The translations under genes were made by a program, and so were the position numbers. This document shows positions 45,144 to 58,360 of a stretch of DNA of 64,000 nucleotides, one piece after another. Numbering within the stretch: position 1 is the stretch's first letter; every line of letters starts with the position of its first letter. The notes beneath the pieces are model-generated. The model did not search any database, was not told the DNA's origin, and saw only the letters and a program-made list of their open reading frames with translations. Source of the DNA: Ianthella basta (taxonomy: Eukaryota; Porifera; Demospongiae; Verongiida; Ianthellidae); contig OZ025875.1 of the NCBI GenBank assembly GCA_964019415.1, forward strand, positions 2,407,501 to 2,471,500, in the 5' to 3' direction.

Positions 45144-48100
45144 CATTTTGAAATGAAGTACAACCTGGATTTTGCCCGTGAAGTAATCTCCTACTGTCGC
45201 AGTAAGCTTCAAGACTGGGCAGATGTTACGACAACAAGATTTTGAAGGAAAGGAGTTTTGTTCGACTGGGACCTTGGAAGCGTGCAAGGCATTTCAGAGA
45301 GACTTGAAACGTCCTCCTCGTCACTGCTGTCTCCACTTTTATTGTACTAGCAGTATTATTGTGTAACAATGGCCGGTCAAAGCGTCGAGCGTCGAGCGAG
45401 GTGTGAATGGAGGGCTGAATAGTGCTCAGCCCCAAGGTCCCTAGCGTGATCTGAATGGTGAGTTAATAATCTAAAGGATAGGGTCAGGATTTGGGTCACT
45501 ATCCAAGTTCCCAAGTCACTTTGAACATTTCAGACTGCGTCTTGTTGGATGCCTTTAGGGTAGCTTTTGGCTATTGGCTTTACCAACCCAAATAAGATTA
45601 CCTAACCTACCCTATCTTTTGCTACATTCACTCTTGGAGATAGGCTAGCTAGTGGTCATTTCTGACATTGTCCGTACTGATGTTTCTGTACCCAAACTAG
45701 ATTATCACTAGACAGTATAAAAGGGCTACTGAACATCAGGGCACATGAAAGAAGTAATAATTTGCTTTGACAACTTATTGTTTAGGAAGTTTGCAAGTCA
45801 TTTTTCCAATGTTACTCTCACTTACGTAAATTGTTAATGGATGATTGAGCCTGCTGGGTCCTACAGGACTTCTACCTTGTGTACAAACAGCCATGATTAA
45901 AATGATGAAGAATGCGGTGATCTGATTTGAGATTAATTCCGTATATGACATACATCCGAAACTGCAGTCTGGGGCACTGAAAAACCCCTCACATCTAGAC
46001 CTGTTATTGCTCATACCACTAGCTTGATTTTTACTGATTGCCAATTGCAAAATCTGGTCTGAACCACTGGTCCAACATGTACTGTATAGTAGATATTCAT
46101 TTTATCATACCATGACGTATAGTAGCTCTGCTAATGTGCAGTCCTGATGAAGACATATGTAGAATGGCAGCTATGCTGAATCAGATTGTGATTTCTTCAT
46201 TTCATACTTCTGGTGTAAATGTCATTGATTTGATTTGGCTGCCGTCGCAAGTAAACTTTTGCAGCAGCTGCTGGAGAAGAGTTTTATTGCGTAGAGGCCA
46301 CTATTTTGCAGAACTGAGCAATAGTGAGTTGTTGCGCAAAGAAAACATGGTGGAAAGGGATCAACGGCAATGGATATTATATAGTGACCAGCGTCAGAGC
46401 TACTGGAATCAAGCTATTTCTGCCACCGTACTCATCACTTAGCGCTGGATATCAGTTTAGTGTGTATTGTATAACATATATAGTATCATGAACATCTGTA
46501 ATAGTCATCAATAAATGCTTGCATTTACTTGCTATAAAAATAGCTGAAGCAGGCCAAAAAGTGGGGTGGCCATGGCCGACCTGGCTGCCCCCCTTCTTAT
46601 GGCCTTGCATCCTACTAAAGTTGATGGTGCACTGGCGTAGTACATAAGTACGTACAGTTAGGATACAGTAATGTGTACAGACGTTTTCAATATCGCTACG
46701 GGTATGGTACGGCATTAGTACGGGACATGTATGGACAAACAAAGCGATACGTATGGGCATCAAACAAAGAGCAAACAAGTGCTAACTGCATTCGCCTTTT
46801 CACAATAGTGATTACCCAGCTATGAGGCAGATGGAGGTTTCACCTTGATGGGGTAAGAGCTAACAAGAGCTATTGTCAGCATCAGTATATCGTCTTCACA
46901 GCTGAAGAATGAGTCTACAGCCTGCATTGAAAGCTACGCTGAAGCCACCAGATGACCATGCGCTCATCTACTGGGGTAGCTGCAGCACGGAGCCCTGCCT
47001 CCAGTTTTTATGCTGACGTCACCCTGTTGAATAAAAATTGAGGCAAGAATAGCGACAAGTCAACTAGAGCCACTGAGAGCTGTGTGAGCGTCGTGCCCCT
47101 GTCCAAATTATGCTCTGTCGACACACTGACGTGCACTGAAGAACTGGAGATAGACGAAAGCTAACACCACTCAGAATAGAAGCCGAAGAACTAAAGTGGG
47201 TAGCTAACACCTCTGCAGGTTAATCGACAAAGATTTCTAACGATTTACACCTTCATTAATCAGCATACGCTTTTGGGGTAGGACGGTCTTCATATGGTAC
47301 GGGTCAGGTGTGCAGTACATATGGACGCATTTTAGAATCGTATGGATGTAAAATGGGTATGGCGCATTCACACCCGTGGAACATTAACTTTTTTATAGAA
47401 TGTACTGTATGTTTATTTTATGTGCTTATCTGTACTTCATATAACTTTCATTCTTTACATGGTGCTTGTGTTAACTGTATGGATTATTCCTCAGTATCTT
47501 CTCCCCAAATCCACACACTTCACTACTCTCTAGCTACTAACTAGCAGGTCCATCAGCAGATAATTGGTAGTGATGTAGCTGGATGTTAGGGTCTTGTGTA
47601 ACGGCACATGTTTTCTCTCTGTTACGTAGAACCTCAACTGCCGCCAAAGAAGTCTTGCAAGCATTGTGGTGAGATGAGCCCGTTGCGGAGAAAAGTTTGA
47701 TGTGGGTCGTAGCAGATTTCGTGTGGCCCCTTACAGCATCCCCCAAAGGCAACGAGTGATTTGTTGCGGAGGATGTACCATAAGGTGATTTAATGCAGGT
47801 TATCATTGCAAGCAATGCTCCATGTACTTGTGTTGTACACGATAAACCTTGTAAGAGCATTGTACAATATATGTTAATATAACATTATTTTCCGTTTTAC
47901 AAAGTGATGGAAAAACGGAATGCTCTTATTCGTAGTACAGAAACCATCCCTGTTATGACGAAATGGATGCAAAGGTTCTTGAACAGTTTTGCAGTGAATA
48001 AATTATTGAGACATTCGGCATTTAATATAACGATTAGACATGGGCGGGAGAGATGAATTTGGACAGATGGGCTGCTGCTGTATACCTCTGTCACTTATCA

Positions 48101-48511
48101 AACAGTATGTCATGCGCCAATCCCTTTGGACTATGCCTAATTGTCCCACAGCCTCCTCGAACTGTTTTGTCACACAACCACTTTTATCATGAAGCAAAGC
48201 TTTCCATAAAATTAAACGAACCTGAATTGCAACATATTGTCACATAGTATACTGTATTTTATGCACTTCTGTTTGAAATTTTCATTTTCTATGGGCTGAC
48301 CATGGAAGCATGGTCTGCATATATCACAAGGGACTGTGGAACCCATTTATTAAGTCACCCCATAAGAATAATTAGTTTGCCATGTGGTATGATGATAGAC
48401 TCCCTTACTGACTCAAGCGTTTCTTCATCCCGAGGCTACCATTCAGAAGAATGTGTACGCTGCTGTGTGTGTATTTGCACTGTAAGCACTTGTGTGTGTG
48501 CAACAATCAAG

Positions 48512-48572
48512 ATGTGTGTGTGTGTGTGTGTGTGCATGTGCGTGTGCGTGTGCATGTGCGTGTGTGTGTGTG

Positions 48573-48642
<70 letters not shown>
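48512..48642. repeat. (GT)n microsatellite, expanded
   Basis: GT/GC-interrupted tract of about 130 bases, against about 36 in the other copy of X. Confidence 0.95.
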
Positions 48643-48646
<4 letters not shown>

Positions 48647-49202
48647 TGTGTGAATGATTTAGTATGTGAATTTGTGCTTTCGTACAGTCTGTGCCAGAGA
48701 ATCATTCTTGTTCTATGGGAGTACAATAAATATGCTAGTGGGATGTGAAAATCTCTGTGCTAGAATTCTCTCTGAGCAATTCCTGGATGCCCTTCTTTTG
48801 GAAGTATAAGGATAAAATGAATGAATGGTTGTCTGCGATAGTCACATAGGAACAAATAGGTGAGCTTATGTACATTTGTAAACTAAACTTTACCTACTAT
48901 GTACATGTGTGTACGAACGGTGCACATATGGGAGTAACGTGAGAAATGAGTGATAATACAGGTTGGATTACAGGCTTGGTGCGCCTGTAGAATGGCAAAT
49001 TCTTAGTGTCACGTACTGTTTATGTTTGTACACGTGCATTTTAATGTGTATACATGTATGTGTCCTGTTGTGTGTGACAACCTGCTGATGTGCGTCATAA
49101 ATGTGTTTGGTGCTCTGCGATAGTGTGTATACTGGTGGATTGATGTTTATGGCCCCATATTTTACATGTTGTTGCTTTATTTATATATTTTCTTTCATGC
49201 AG

Positions 49203-49523
49203 GCTGATCACTTGAAGCAGGCTGGCTACGATTTTGTTATATTAGGCTTCAAAGAAACCCCCAAAAGGCATTCTGTGCTCTCATATGGCACCGATGGGCA
49301 AGCAAGAAAGTTTCTTACGAAGTACCCTGAAGTTGTGAAACTGTGGAGATCATTTTGCAGGGAGCACTATAAGCATGCTGGAGAAGTGACAGGTGAATCT
49401 TCAACAGTAGCACCTGTCGTTGAAGACTCATCAGGAGCTCCTCAAGAAGCAAACTCTGTACTTTCCGAACTTATGGGTAGTGTAGAACATCTTGATGTAC
49501 TTGAACCTGTATGTTTTCATTAA
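49203..49523 (+). CDS. Hypothetical coding exon in segment X, copy 2
   Basis: Same exon as 40339-40659, with the same acceptor, reading frame and end (TAA at 49521-49523, or donor gtatgt at 49512). The only protein difference is I for T in DFVILGF. Whether both are expressed, or X is a repeat carrying an exon, cannot be told from the sequence. Confidence 0.5.
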   Translation, partial: ADHLKQAGYDFVILGFKETPKRHSVLSYGTDGQARKFLTKYPEVVKLWRSFCREHYKHAGEVTGESSTVAPVVEDSSGAPQEANSVLSELMGSVEHLDVLEPVCFH

Positions 49524-51123
49524 TGTCATGTATTCATGTAGTGTAATTGTTGATTCATTTATTTGCTTGTTGATTGTCTGTGTCATGCCCCTGAGTGATA
49601 TCATTCACGTGCATAGCGGCATACGCATTGCAGCCATTTTGTTTCTAGGAATTGCATGCTACTTAATTGTGTACATGTCACACAGGGTTAATTACTTGCC
49701 CGGCAGTAACGCGAATCTTCTATACAAATACACTTATATAGGTCTACGTGTAAGTGGGCATGCAGTTGAGGGTGGAGTCAAAAGTGCATGAGTGCATGGG
49801 TGCACCTCGTGCATGCATCCAGCATTTCAATTACAAGGGCATGGGCTTGAGTATGAGCGTTTATTGCATAAACATGTCAAATTAAGTTAGGGTTTCCACT
49901 GAACTGCAAAAGCCTAGCCAGTCACTGAGTCTTGCCACAATCTAATGCAGAATTATAATGTTGCACAACATCCACAAAAGTGGCATGCATGAATCGGAAG
50001 CCCTCATTGCATTCACACATGCCAGCATTTCAATAGCTTAAGTGTGGTGGAGTAAGGGCTCATTTAATATTTGTGTGGAATCTGCGGAGAGCTACGTCAC
50101 GAGAATGATGAAGGCCACGGTCATGAAAATTGCATGAGCACATTTGGCTGATCATGACGGACCCTATGGCATGCTCCGGATGTCAGTGCTGTGCACAGTA
50201 TGTGCAATACACAATTCATGCATGTACTTGTCGACCATTTTGAGGGTGGAGTCAAAAGTGTGTGAGCAGGTGCTTCTCATGTGGGTGCATCATGCATGTC
50301 AAATGAAAGGTCACAGCACATAACACAGGAGTTTACCACACAGTTGTGTCAAATTAGGGTTAGTGCTCAAACTGCAGCAAAGGTGCAGTGTAGTGCATAC
50401 CAAATCACAAAGCCCTGACACACTCAATCTGGAAACATAAACATTGTGCAATGCCCACATAACTGGTATCATATCATAACGCTCATTGCTCAATGCAAAC
50501 ACGCAAACTGCCACGTGGTAAACACAAGCACGCTGGTGTAAGAGGTCATTTAATGTTTACGTGGAATCTGCCCTGACACACTCAATCTGGAAATGCAAAC
50601 ATATGTTAAATAGGGAGTGATGATCGCACCCATAATTGGTGTGAATTGGTTGCCACTGTGAGCACACCCATTTGCAGTGAGATGGTCACTCCAACCATGC
50701 AGTACACAACATACCATTCATTGGAACAGTATTCAAGAGACTAAGCACTTCACGGTACCTTTCACTACAGATATGGTACACAGCATACCACCTGGTGGGA
50801 TTGTTTGTGGTTGACACAAAGTACCTAATGGTACATTAAATTGCACACTCAGTTTGACGAGGTCCTCCCACTGTACACAACATACCATCAGGCCAAGCTG
50901 TATCCTGGGTAGCTATATATGTACTTAGATAGCTTGTAGGATTCCAAGTATACTCTCATCTTTGTGTATAAATTACTTGAAAGTCTCTTAATCTATCAGA
51001 AATGATGTGAACAATTAACAGTGCGGATACTGGTGACAGTGTGAATGTCACTTTAAAGTGTGACTGATTACACCACTGGTGTGAGCACTGAGTGGAGTGA
51101 CGGTCACACCATATTGTTAACAG

Positions 51124-51155
51124 TGCTGTTTGACCCTGATTGGGGCTCAGTGTGG
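51124..51155 (-). ncRNA. Degenerate hammerhead ribozyme in repeat A
   Basis: Same position and same missing TGA as at 42258. In addition the GAAAC is changed to CAAAC, so it is further decayed. Confidence 0.35.
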
Positions 51156-51270
51156 TGTACTGATGGTTGATATTGGATGGTGCCTGCATGGCGGTTTCTG
51201 TTTACACCACAAGTTAAGCACTTGTGGTTTTAGCAGAAGGAAAGGGAGGTTGCTGTCATCGCGACAGAAG

Positions 51271-53204
51271 CATTGTCGAGAGGGGCAATTGCTTGCAGTT
51301 ACCACTGCAGCGGTAAATAGATTGAATGGTAATCACTGGATATCATGCCTAACCTACCAACTACACCAGTAGCTACTGGTGTCTCCCTGGGGTAGTTTTG
51401 GCAAAATATCCAGTGAAAGTAGATTTTGTCATCCCCCATAGTAATTCTCTCAATAATACTATTTTCAGAACCTCGTTATGACTCATGAATTCAAACAGGC
51501 CATGAAGGTGATGACTTAAGAGTGGCATTTGTTCATTTCATTGCTTTTGCGGAGTGACACTAGCTGGCATGCACCGAGTGTTAATTACTTTATTAGTACC
51601 TGTACTAACAATCTTTCCTACGCAACATGATTGTGGGATTGTAGGCTGGGAACTGGTTACACCACAGTAATAAAACTATGCGTAGTGTGATATCATGTGT
51701 GACCCCTTTGTGTATATAGGCGGAAACAGCTGTGTACATACACTGAAACTGAGCCACCTGTGAGCCAGTTCTAACTGACCATTATTATAGAGAGGTGGCT
51801 GCTCTACAGAGGTACATTAATTGCAATGCTTTGGGCTATTTGGGGCCAAGGAGGCTGGCTGTTTTTGAGAGGTGGCTGCCTAACACAGTGACCTCTTAGA
51901 CATGATTTGTTCCACTATAGCGTTGTCGAGAGGGGCAATTGCTTCCAGTTACCACTGTAGAGGTATAAATAGATTGAATGGTAATCACTGGATATCATGC
52001 CTAACCTACCAACTACACCAGTAGCTGCTGGTGTCTCCCTGGGGTAGTTTGGCAAAGTATCCAGTGAAAGTAGATTTTGTCATTCCCCCATAGTAATTCT
52101 CTATAATATCATTTTCAGAACCTTGCTATGATTCATGAACTCAAACAGGCCACGAAGGTGATGACTTAAGAGTGGCATTTGTTCATTTCATTAATTTTGA
52201 GGAGTGAAACTAGCTGGTATGCACCGAGTGTTACTGTATTAGTACCTATACGTACTAACAATCTTTCTTACACGACATGATTGTGAGATTGCAGGCTGGG
52301 AACTGGTTACACCACAGTAATAAAACTATGTATAGTGTGACATCATGTGTGACCCCTTTGTCTATAGGCGGAAACAGCTGTGTACATACATTGTACAGCC
52401 ACCTGTGAGCCAGTTCTAACTGACCATTATTATAGAGAGGTGGCTGCTCTACAGAGGTACATTAATTGAAATGCTTTGGGCTATGTGGGGCCAGGGAGGC
52501 TGGCTGTTTTTAAGAGATGGCTGCCTAACACAGTGACCTCTTAGACATGATTTGTTCCACTATAGCGTTGTCGAGAGGGGCAATTGCTTGCAGTTACCAC
52601 TGCAGCGGTATGAATAGATTGAATGGTAATCACTGGATATCATGCTTAACCTACCAACTACACCAGTAGCTACTAGTGTCTCCCTGGGGTAGGTTTGGCA
52701 AAATATCCAGTGAAAGAAGATTTTGTCATTCCATGGTAATTCTCTATAATATCATTTTCAGAACCTTGTTATGACTCATGAACTCAAACAGGCCATGAAG
52801 GTGATGACTTAAGAGTGGCATTTGTTCATTTCATTGCTTTTAGGGACTGAAACTAGCTGGTATGCACCGAGTGTTACTGTATTAGTACCTGTACTAACAA
52901 TCTTTCCTACACAGCATGATTGCGGGATTGTAGGCTGGGAGCTGGTTACACCACAGTAATAAAACTATGTATAGTGTGACATCATGTGTGACCCCTTTGT
53001 CTATAGGCGGAAACAGCTGTGTACATACATTGTACAGCCACCTGTGAGCCAGTTCTAACTGACCATTATTATAGAGAGGTGGCTGCTCTACAGAGGTACA
53101 TTAATTGCAGTGCTTTGGGCTATTTGGGGACAGGGAGGCTGGCTGTTTTTGAGAGGTGGCTGACTAACACAGTGACCATCTTAGACATGATTTGTTCCAC
53201 TATA
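51271..53204 (+). repeat. Three tandem units of about 645 bases
   Basis: Units 51271-51920, 51921-52565 and 52566-53204 each begin attgtcgag/gttgtcgag-aggggcaattgctt and end tttgttccactata. Other A copies have one unit. The first bases of unit 2 and unit 3 are the same (cgttgtcgag) and differ from unit 1 (cattgtcgag), so the second junction copies the first. Confidence 0.92.
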
Positions 53205-54400
53205 TCTGTTATGGGTGTGTGTACTGTACGTACCTTACACAAGTTGTGCGCAGGTGATGTGAGCATTTGTAACTGCTTACTGAAGATTCCTTCTTACCTA
53301 GCACAATGGTATGGAAGCATTGTGATTTACTTAGAAGATCATTGATAGATGATGTAAGTTGTCAAAACAGTTGTAATGTATATGATTAATGCAAAACCAT
53401 GGTGATGTGCACAAATCATGAGAAGAAATAGAGATGATACCATCCGTGCAGTATGAACTGTATTTGCTGATACATATAATTGGATGACCTTAGTGACACC
53501 CAATGTTATAGGATGACTGTAACTGTATAACATAAAGCTGCATGCTTATATATGTATGCTGCTTATGTCAAACTGCTCCTAGCTGTCTGCACCAAGTCAC
53601 TGAGGTGGACTCTTTACTGTACAAACTGCAGATTGTAAATTTCTTGCTTAATTACTGCAGCTTCCAGAAAGTCACTCCTCACATTCCAGACATGTACTGA
53701 GTGTAGCTATAGTGCAGTGGTCAACTGCAACACACTGTTAAACATATGGTTTGACCGTCACACCAATCAGTGCTCACACCAAGGGTGTGATCATGCCGTC
53801 ACACCATGCATTACCTTACTGTGATCGAAGTTCACACTGACACCAGTGCACTGTTGTTCACATCATTTCTGATAGATTAAGGCAAGAATTTCATACACAC
53901 AAAGATGGGACCTATGAATCCTACAAGATCTAAGTATAACATGTAGCTACTGTCAGAGGCAGCTTAGACTGATGGTATGTTGTGTATACAGTCACAGTGG
54001 GAGGACCTCCTCAAACTAAGTATACTATTTGTCTAGTGTAATGTACCATGAGTTACGTTCTGTCACCCACAAACAATCCCACCAGGTGCATGTTATGCAT
54101 ATTGAAATCTTCAAAGTAGCGTACTATATCTACAGTGAAATGCACCGTGAAGCTGAATTATTTAATTTAGTGATTAGTCTTGTTACAAACTGTTCTAATA
54201 AATGGTTTGCTGCATGCTATATTATGGAAATCTTCAAAGTAGCTTACCATATCTGCAGTGAAATGTACCGTGAAGTGACTATATCTCTTACAAATTGTTC
54301 CCATAATGGTATGTTGTGTACTGCATGGTTGGAATGAACATCACACTGCAAATGGGTGTCCTCACTGTGGCAACGAATTCACAGTCACCAATTTTGGGTG

Positions 54401-54884
54401 TGAACATCAGTTCTCTGTATTTTTAAACATGCAGTGCACTGACTGTCAGGAGCTATGTAGGAATGTTGTGCACTGCATGTAGTTTAGGTTACATTAGTCT
54501 AATTCTAACAATTCATTTACTTCCTAGTGCTCAGGAAGAGCACTAGGCGGGATGCCACTGATAGTTGCACACCTCAACCTACAGCTGGGAATGGTTTGGC
54601 TGTATGTAATAACTAGTGATGATACCATCCAGTGGATCCATGTGTCAATGTAGTTCATCAGCAAATAGCATGAGCTACACTGTCAGATACATATAGCTGA
54701 TCCACCAATAACAGATGGGTATGAATGAACATGTATTAATCGTATTAATGAACAGCTGCAGTTCTCTGCTAAAAGTTATAGAATTCCCAGCGCGAACGAC
54801 GCGCCTTAGTTAAAGCCCAGCTAGACGAAATAGAAGTCGTGGCGCGAAGGTACAGCTGGGGTGTCTACGTGATTTAGAGAGCTG
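54401..54884. other. Unassigned spacer with a perfect hairpin
   Basis: No gene is seen. cctagtgctc (54523-54532) and its exact reverse complement (54538-54547) form a 10-base-pair stem with a 5-base loop. Confidence 0.4.
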
Positions 54885-55466
54885 ACGACAAAGGATAGCC
54901 GAGTAGTCAAACGGCAGCGTAAACTGCGTGGAAACGACCCTGCGAAGCCCAGCTGCCGTGAAGTACCTCGGAACGGTGCTAAAGCTAATTTCGCTTCAAG
55001 CTTGTCCAAGCTACTTTGTCGAATTAAAGTTTGCTTTAAAGCGCCAGAAGCTACCAGAGGTGGCACAAGTGGATTAGAGGTGGTAGAAGTGAATCAGAGG
55101 TGGTATGAGCGATTTAGAACACCTCCGTTGGACCAATCAGATTACAGCAATTTGTTGCATCATAGTCTAAATACTACTATTGCACTAGATGCTGTCACAG
55201 CCCCGTGCAGCTCTGTAGCCAGTATAGCCCGTGTTGCCCCGTAGTGTGACACAAACAACACATGCTGACAAAATTACGCTGCTAGATATTAAAATAGGAA
55301 AATAGGAAACAACTAAACCTGTATAATTACTTAGTGTATGCAAATTTTGACTGTATGAATAGTCCAACATCAAAAACTGCAGATCCTGCGGGCCTGTAGG
55401 TAATCAGCTTGTTAAGCATACCATGATATCCGCATGTGTTAACGTCACAGGGCGTGCACACATTTC

Positions 55467-55779
55467 CGCTTCCACCCCCGCAAGCGCGATCCTCTACAAA
55501 TATTGAAATTGCCTTCCATTGTGCGCAACATTATTGTGAACTCAAGTGCGTGCAGCGCATCCACTGGCAGCTACTGAACCGTGCGTTCTTTGCTGGTGAG
55601 TAAAGGCGCTCTCTCCCGGATGTAGGATGGGTCTCTTACTCCTCAATTACATTGCAGGTGAGCAAACACAACGCTTTATTACCTTCACTGTCCGAATGTC
55701 CATTCCACGGCTTCACTCCTTCTCCTCCACAGGACTTCTCTGCTGCTTTCAAGTGGCAGTAGGTAAGCTTGAGGCGTAG
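55467..55779 (+). repeat. Module C copy 4
   Basis: Acceptor tctcctccacag, 30-base block 55733-55762 (DFSAAFKWQ-stop) and gtaagc are all conserved. Confidence 0.6.
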
Positions 55780-56024
55780 CAGATTTGGGGCGACTACTCG
55801 GCTATTGACTTAACCCTAACCCTCTAACTCTCGTTTAGCCTAATGGCATGCGTATATAACAGCTGGGGCTATGTTTGATTGTCGCAGAGAGCGAGCGACT
55901 ATTCTACTGTTCCTAAATATAATTATCATTAGAATGGGACAGCCTGGTCAAAACAGACAATTGTAGTCTTGCGACCTCCGTTTCAGATGGGCATTCACAT
56001 GATAACTCTTACAGCAGTTAGATT

Positions 56025-56300
56025 CATGGCCGTACGCAAGGGGGGTTCGTTGGGTTCGGACGAACCCCCTCCAGGGTTTGTGGTGCATAAAATGTACCTA
56101 TAACCGTTATGTAGTAGCCCAAGTCCATATTTAGGGCCAGAAACAGTGTTTTTGAGCTTTCTCGCTCCTATTCAGCGATTTCAGTAAGCAAGTATTCCTT
56201 TTCATACCGTCTTCCATTTTGTCACTGGCAAGAAAAAAATTCTAAGCCATTTTTTTGCCAGAATGTAACCTCCCTTTTCAGAAGTCTGCGTACGGCCCTG
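56025..56300. mobile_element. TIR mini-transposon, copy in repeat B copy 3
   Basis: Left end catggccgtacgca (one mismatch to the inverted repeat), right end tgcgtacggccctg, flanks agatt on both sides. Homologous to 44496-44786. Confidence 0.75.
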
Positions 56301-56626
56301 AGATTGATGCCTCCTCTAAGAAAGTATTCTACTTTCAGCGCATTCCACTTGTTACCCATGCACTGGGCCACTGGTACAGCGTTGAATATATAATACCTTA
56401 AGGCTATTAATTCTAACTGGTACTAATTTCAGCAAATTTGGTGAGTAGTTCAAAATTGGTAGAAATTGTTCCACAATAGATTATTTGTACCGAAAAATTG
56501 AATAATTATATAAAGCTGACCCTGTCTGTCTGTCTGTCTGTGTGTCCACTAAATGCGCACTTCTTGCGCCATTGGTGTCAAACTCACTGTGGTTGCCTCA
56601 GGCAAGGAATTTCAGCAGTTTTGTAC

Positions 56627-56658
56627 CAGACAAAGACCTTCGCAGTCGAAACGTCATA
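56627..56658 (+). other. Hammerhead-half-like motif in repeat B
   Basis: Same motif as at 45112: gac-cttcgca-gtc followed by gaaac and gtc, with no CTGATGA. Confidence 0.3.
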
Positions 56659-57440
56659 CATTTTGAAATGAAGTACAACCTGGATTTTGCCCGTGGAGTA
56701 ATCTCTTACTGTCGCAGTAAGCTTCAAGACTGGGCAGATATTACGACAACAAGATTTTTGAAGGAAAGGAGTTTCGTTCGACTGGGACCTTGGAAGCGTG
56801 CAAGGCATTTTAGAGAGACATAAAACGTCCTCCTTGTCACTGCTGTCTCCACTTTTATTGCATAGGAGGACTTGCAACTTGTCTTCTGCATCTCATCTGC
56901 AAAAGATACTCCAGTGTTATCTTTATAAGCCAAGTAACCGAAGGCTTCTTACATGTTACAGGTTACGCTTGGGGGACAATTTTAATCACATAAAAGGGTG
57001 ACCTGTTAACGCCTAGCTGTGGTTAGAGGTTACGCGGCACACAATATAGGAATTTTTTTTATCTCTCTAATGTTGCCAAAACAGTTGTAACAGTAAGTAT
57101 GATTAGATGCCACCCAATTGAATGGTGTCTGTGGGATTTAAAGCACAAAGCTAGAAGGGGAAAACTGCCCGAGTACGTATTCGAGTGTTGAGTGGTCCAA
57201 TCAAAGTCGTCTCCCCTTTCTCTTCTTGACGATGTCCGCGTCATTGGCAACCAATGACAATGCGGGAAGCCCAATAATAGAACTCTCCGGCACATGTGAG
57301 CCTTCTTGCTGTATTCTTTCGCTATCCACTGTTAATCCTACATCTTAAGGAGACCATCTGGCGAGAACTGAAGGAAATCCGAATAGTTCGCAGAGACAAG
57401 CGCGTATTGTGGGGCAGATACAAATATCAATTACAATATA

Positions 57441-58031
57441 GCTACAGAAGTCAAATTGTAGATTTTGTCATTCCACGGTAATTCTCTCAAATACTGTTTC
57501 AGAACTTTGTTATGACTCATGAACTCAAACAGGCCATGAAAGTGATGACTTAAGAGTGGCATTTGTTCATTTCATTGCTTTTGGGGAGTGAAACTAGCTG
57601 GTATGCACCGAGTGTTACTGTATTAGTACCTGTACTAACAATCTTTCCTACACAACATGATTGTGGGATTGTAGGCTGGGAACTGGTTACACCACAGTAA
57701 TAAAACTATGTATAGTGTGACATCATGTGTGACCCCTTTGTCTATAGGCGGAAACAGCTGTGTACATACACTGAAACTGAGCCACCTGTGGGCCAGTTCT
57801 AACTGACCATTATTATAAAGAGGTGGCTGCCTAACACAGTGACCATCTTAGACCTGTTCCACTATAATTATCTGTTATGGGCATGTGTACTGTATGTACC
57901 TTACACAAGGTCTGTGCAGGTGCTGTGAGCATACGTAACTGCTTACTGAAGATTCCTTCTTACCTAGCACAATGGTGGGGACCTTGTGATTTCTGTGCAC
58001 AATGCAAGGTGTATGTTATGCATCATTGCAT
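57441..58031 (+). repeat. Repeat A internal fragment after repeat B
   Basis: Matches the centre of A (52080-52560, 53180-53330) with a deletion near 57825. It continues into a CA tract, exactly as at 1-223. Confidence 0.75.

Positions 58032-58114
<83 letters not shown>
58032..58114. repeat. (CA)n microsatellite
   Basis: CA tract of about 83 bases. Confidence 0.97.
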
Positions 58115-58116
<2 letters not shown>

Positions 58117-58360
58117 CACACACATCCAAATGCACACTCATAAATGCACAGACACACAGTTTAAGCACTCAATCATTACTAAGCGGTCGACAGGTTACAA
58201 CGACAGAGGAGTCACTTGAAAGGTAATGTAAGCCAGTCTTGATATTCAAAAACAATTTAAGTTGCACATGACACATCAAGTGACATCAAAGTGATGCTAG
58301 TGATATGACATGTATGATAAAGCCTATATAGGGTGAAGATACAAGAGGTACACATTTCCA

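Larger units (their letters stand above)
43497..45342 (+). repeat. Repeat B copy 2, truncated both ends
   Basis: Matches 55085-56860 of copy 3. It contains module C (43885-44212), the TIR mini-transposon (44496-44786), module D at 45000 and the FVPD-DLRSRN segment. It ends abruptly at ccacttttat where segment X copy 2 begins. Confidence 0.8.
45343..50604 (+). repeat. Segment X, copy 2 of a tandem duplication
   Basis: Direct repeat of 36573-41740. The 3' part (from the coding-like exon at 49203 to 50604) is almost identical to its partner, with three differences seen by eye over 1.4 kb. The 5' part differs more often. Confidence 0.9.
50605..54400. repeat. Repeat A copy 3, with both arms and expanded centre
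   Basis: The left arm (50605-51115) is mirrored by the right arm (about 53750-54395), as in copy 1. The centre is enlarged by tandem repetition (51271-53204). 53340-53700 matches 10010-10390. Confidence 0.78.
54885..57440 (+). repeat. Repeat B copy 3
   Basis: The most complete copy: gccgag-gtcaaacggc start, gaatcagaggtgg repeats, module C, TIR mini-transposon (56025-56300), module D, FVPDKDLRSRNVIHF segment and the cgggaagccc end block. The open frame 56542-56823 crosses module D into a VISYCRSKLQDWAD stretch; this is shared by copies 1 and 2 and may be a remnant of an encoded protein. Confidence 0.78.
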
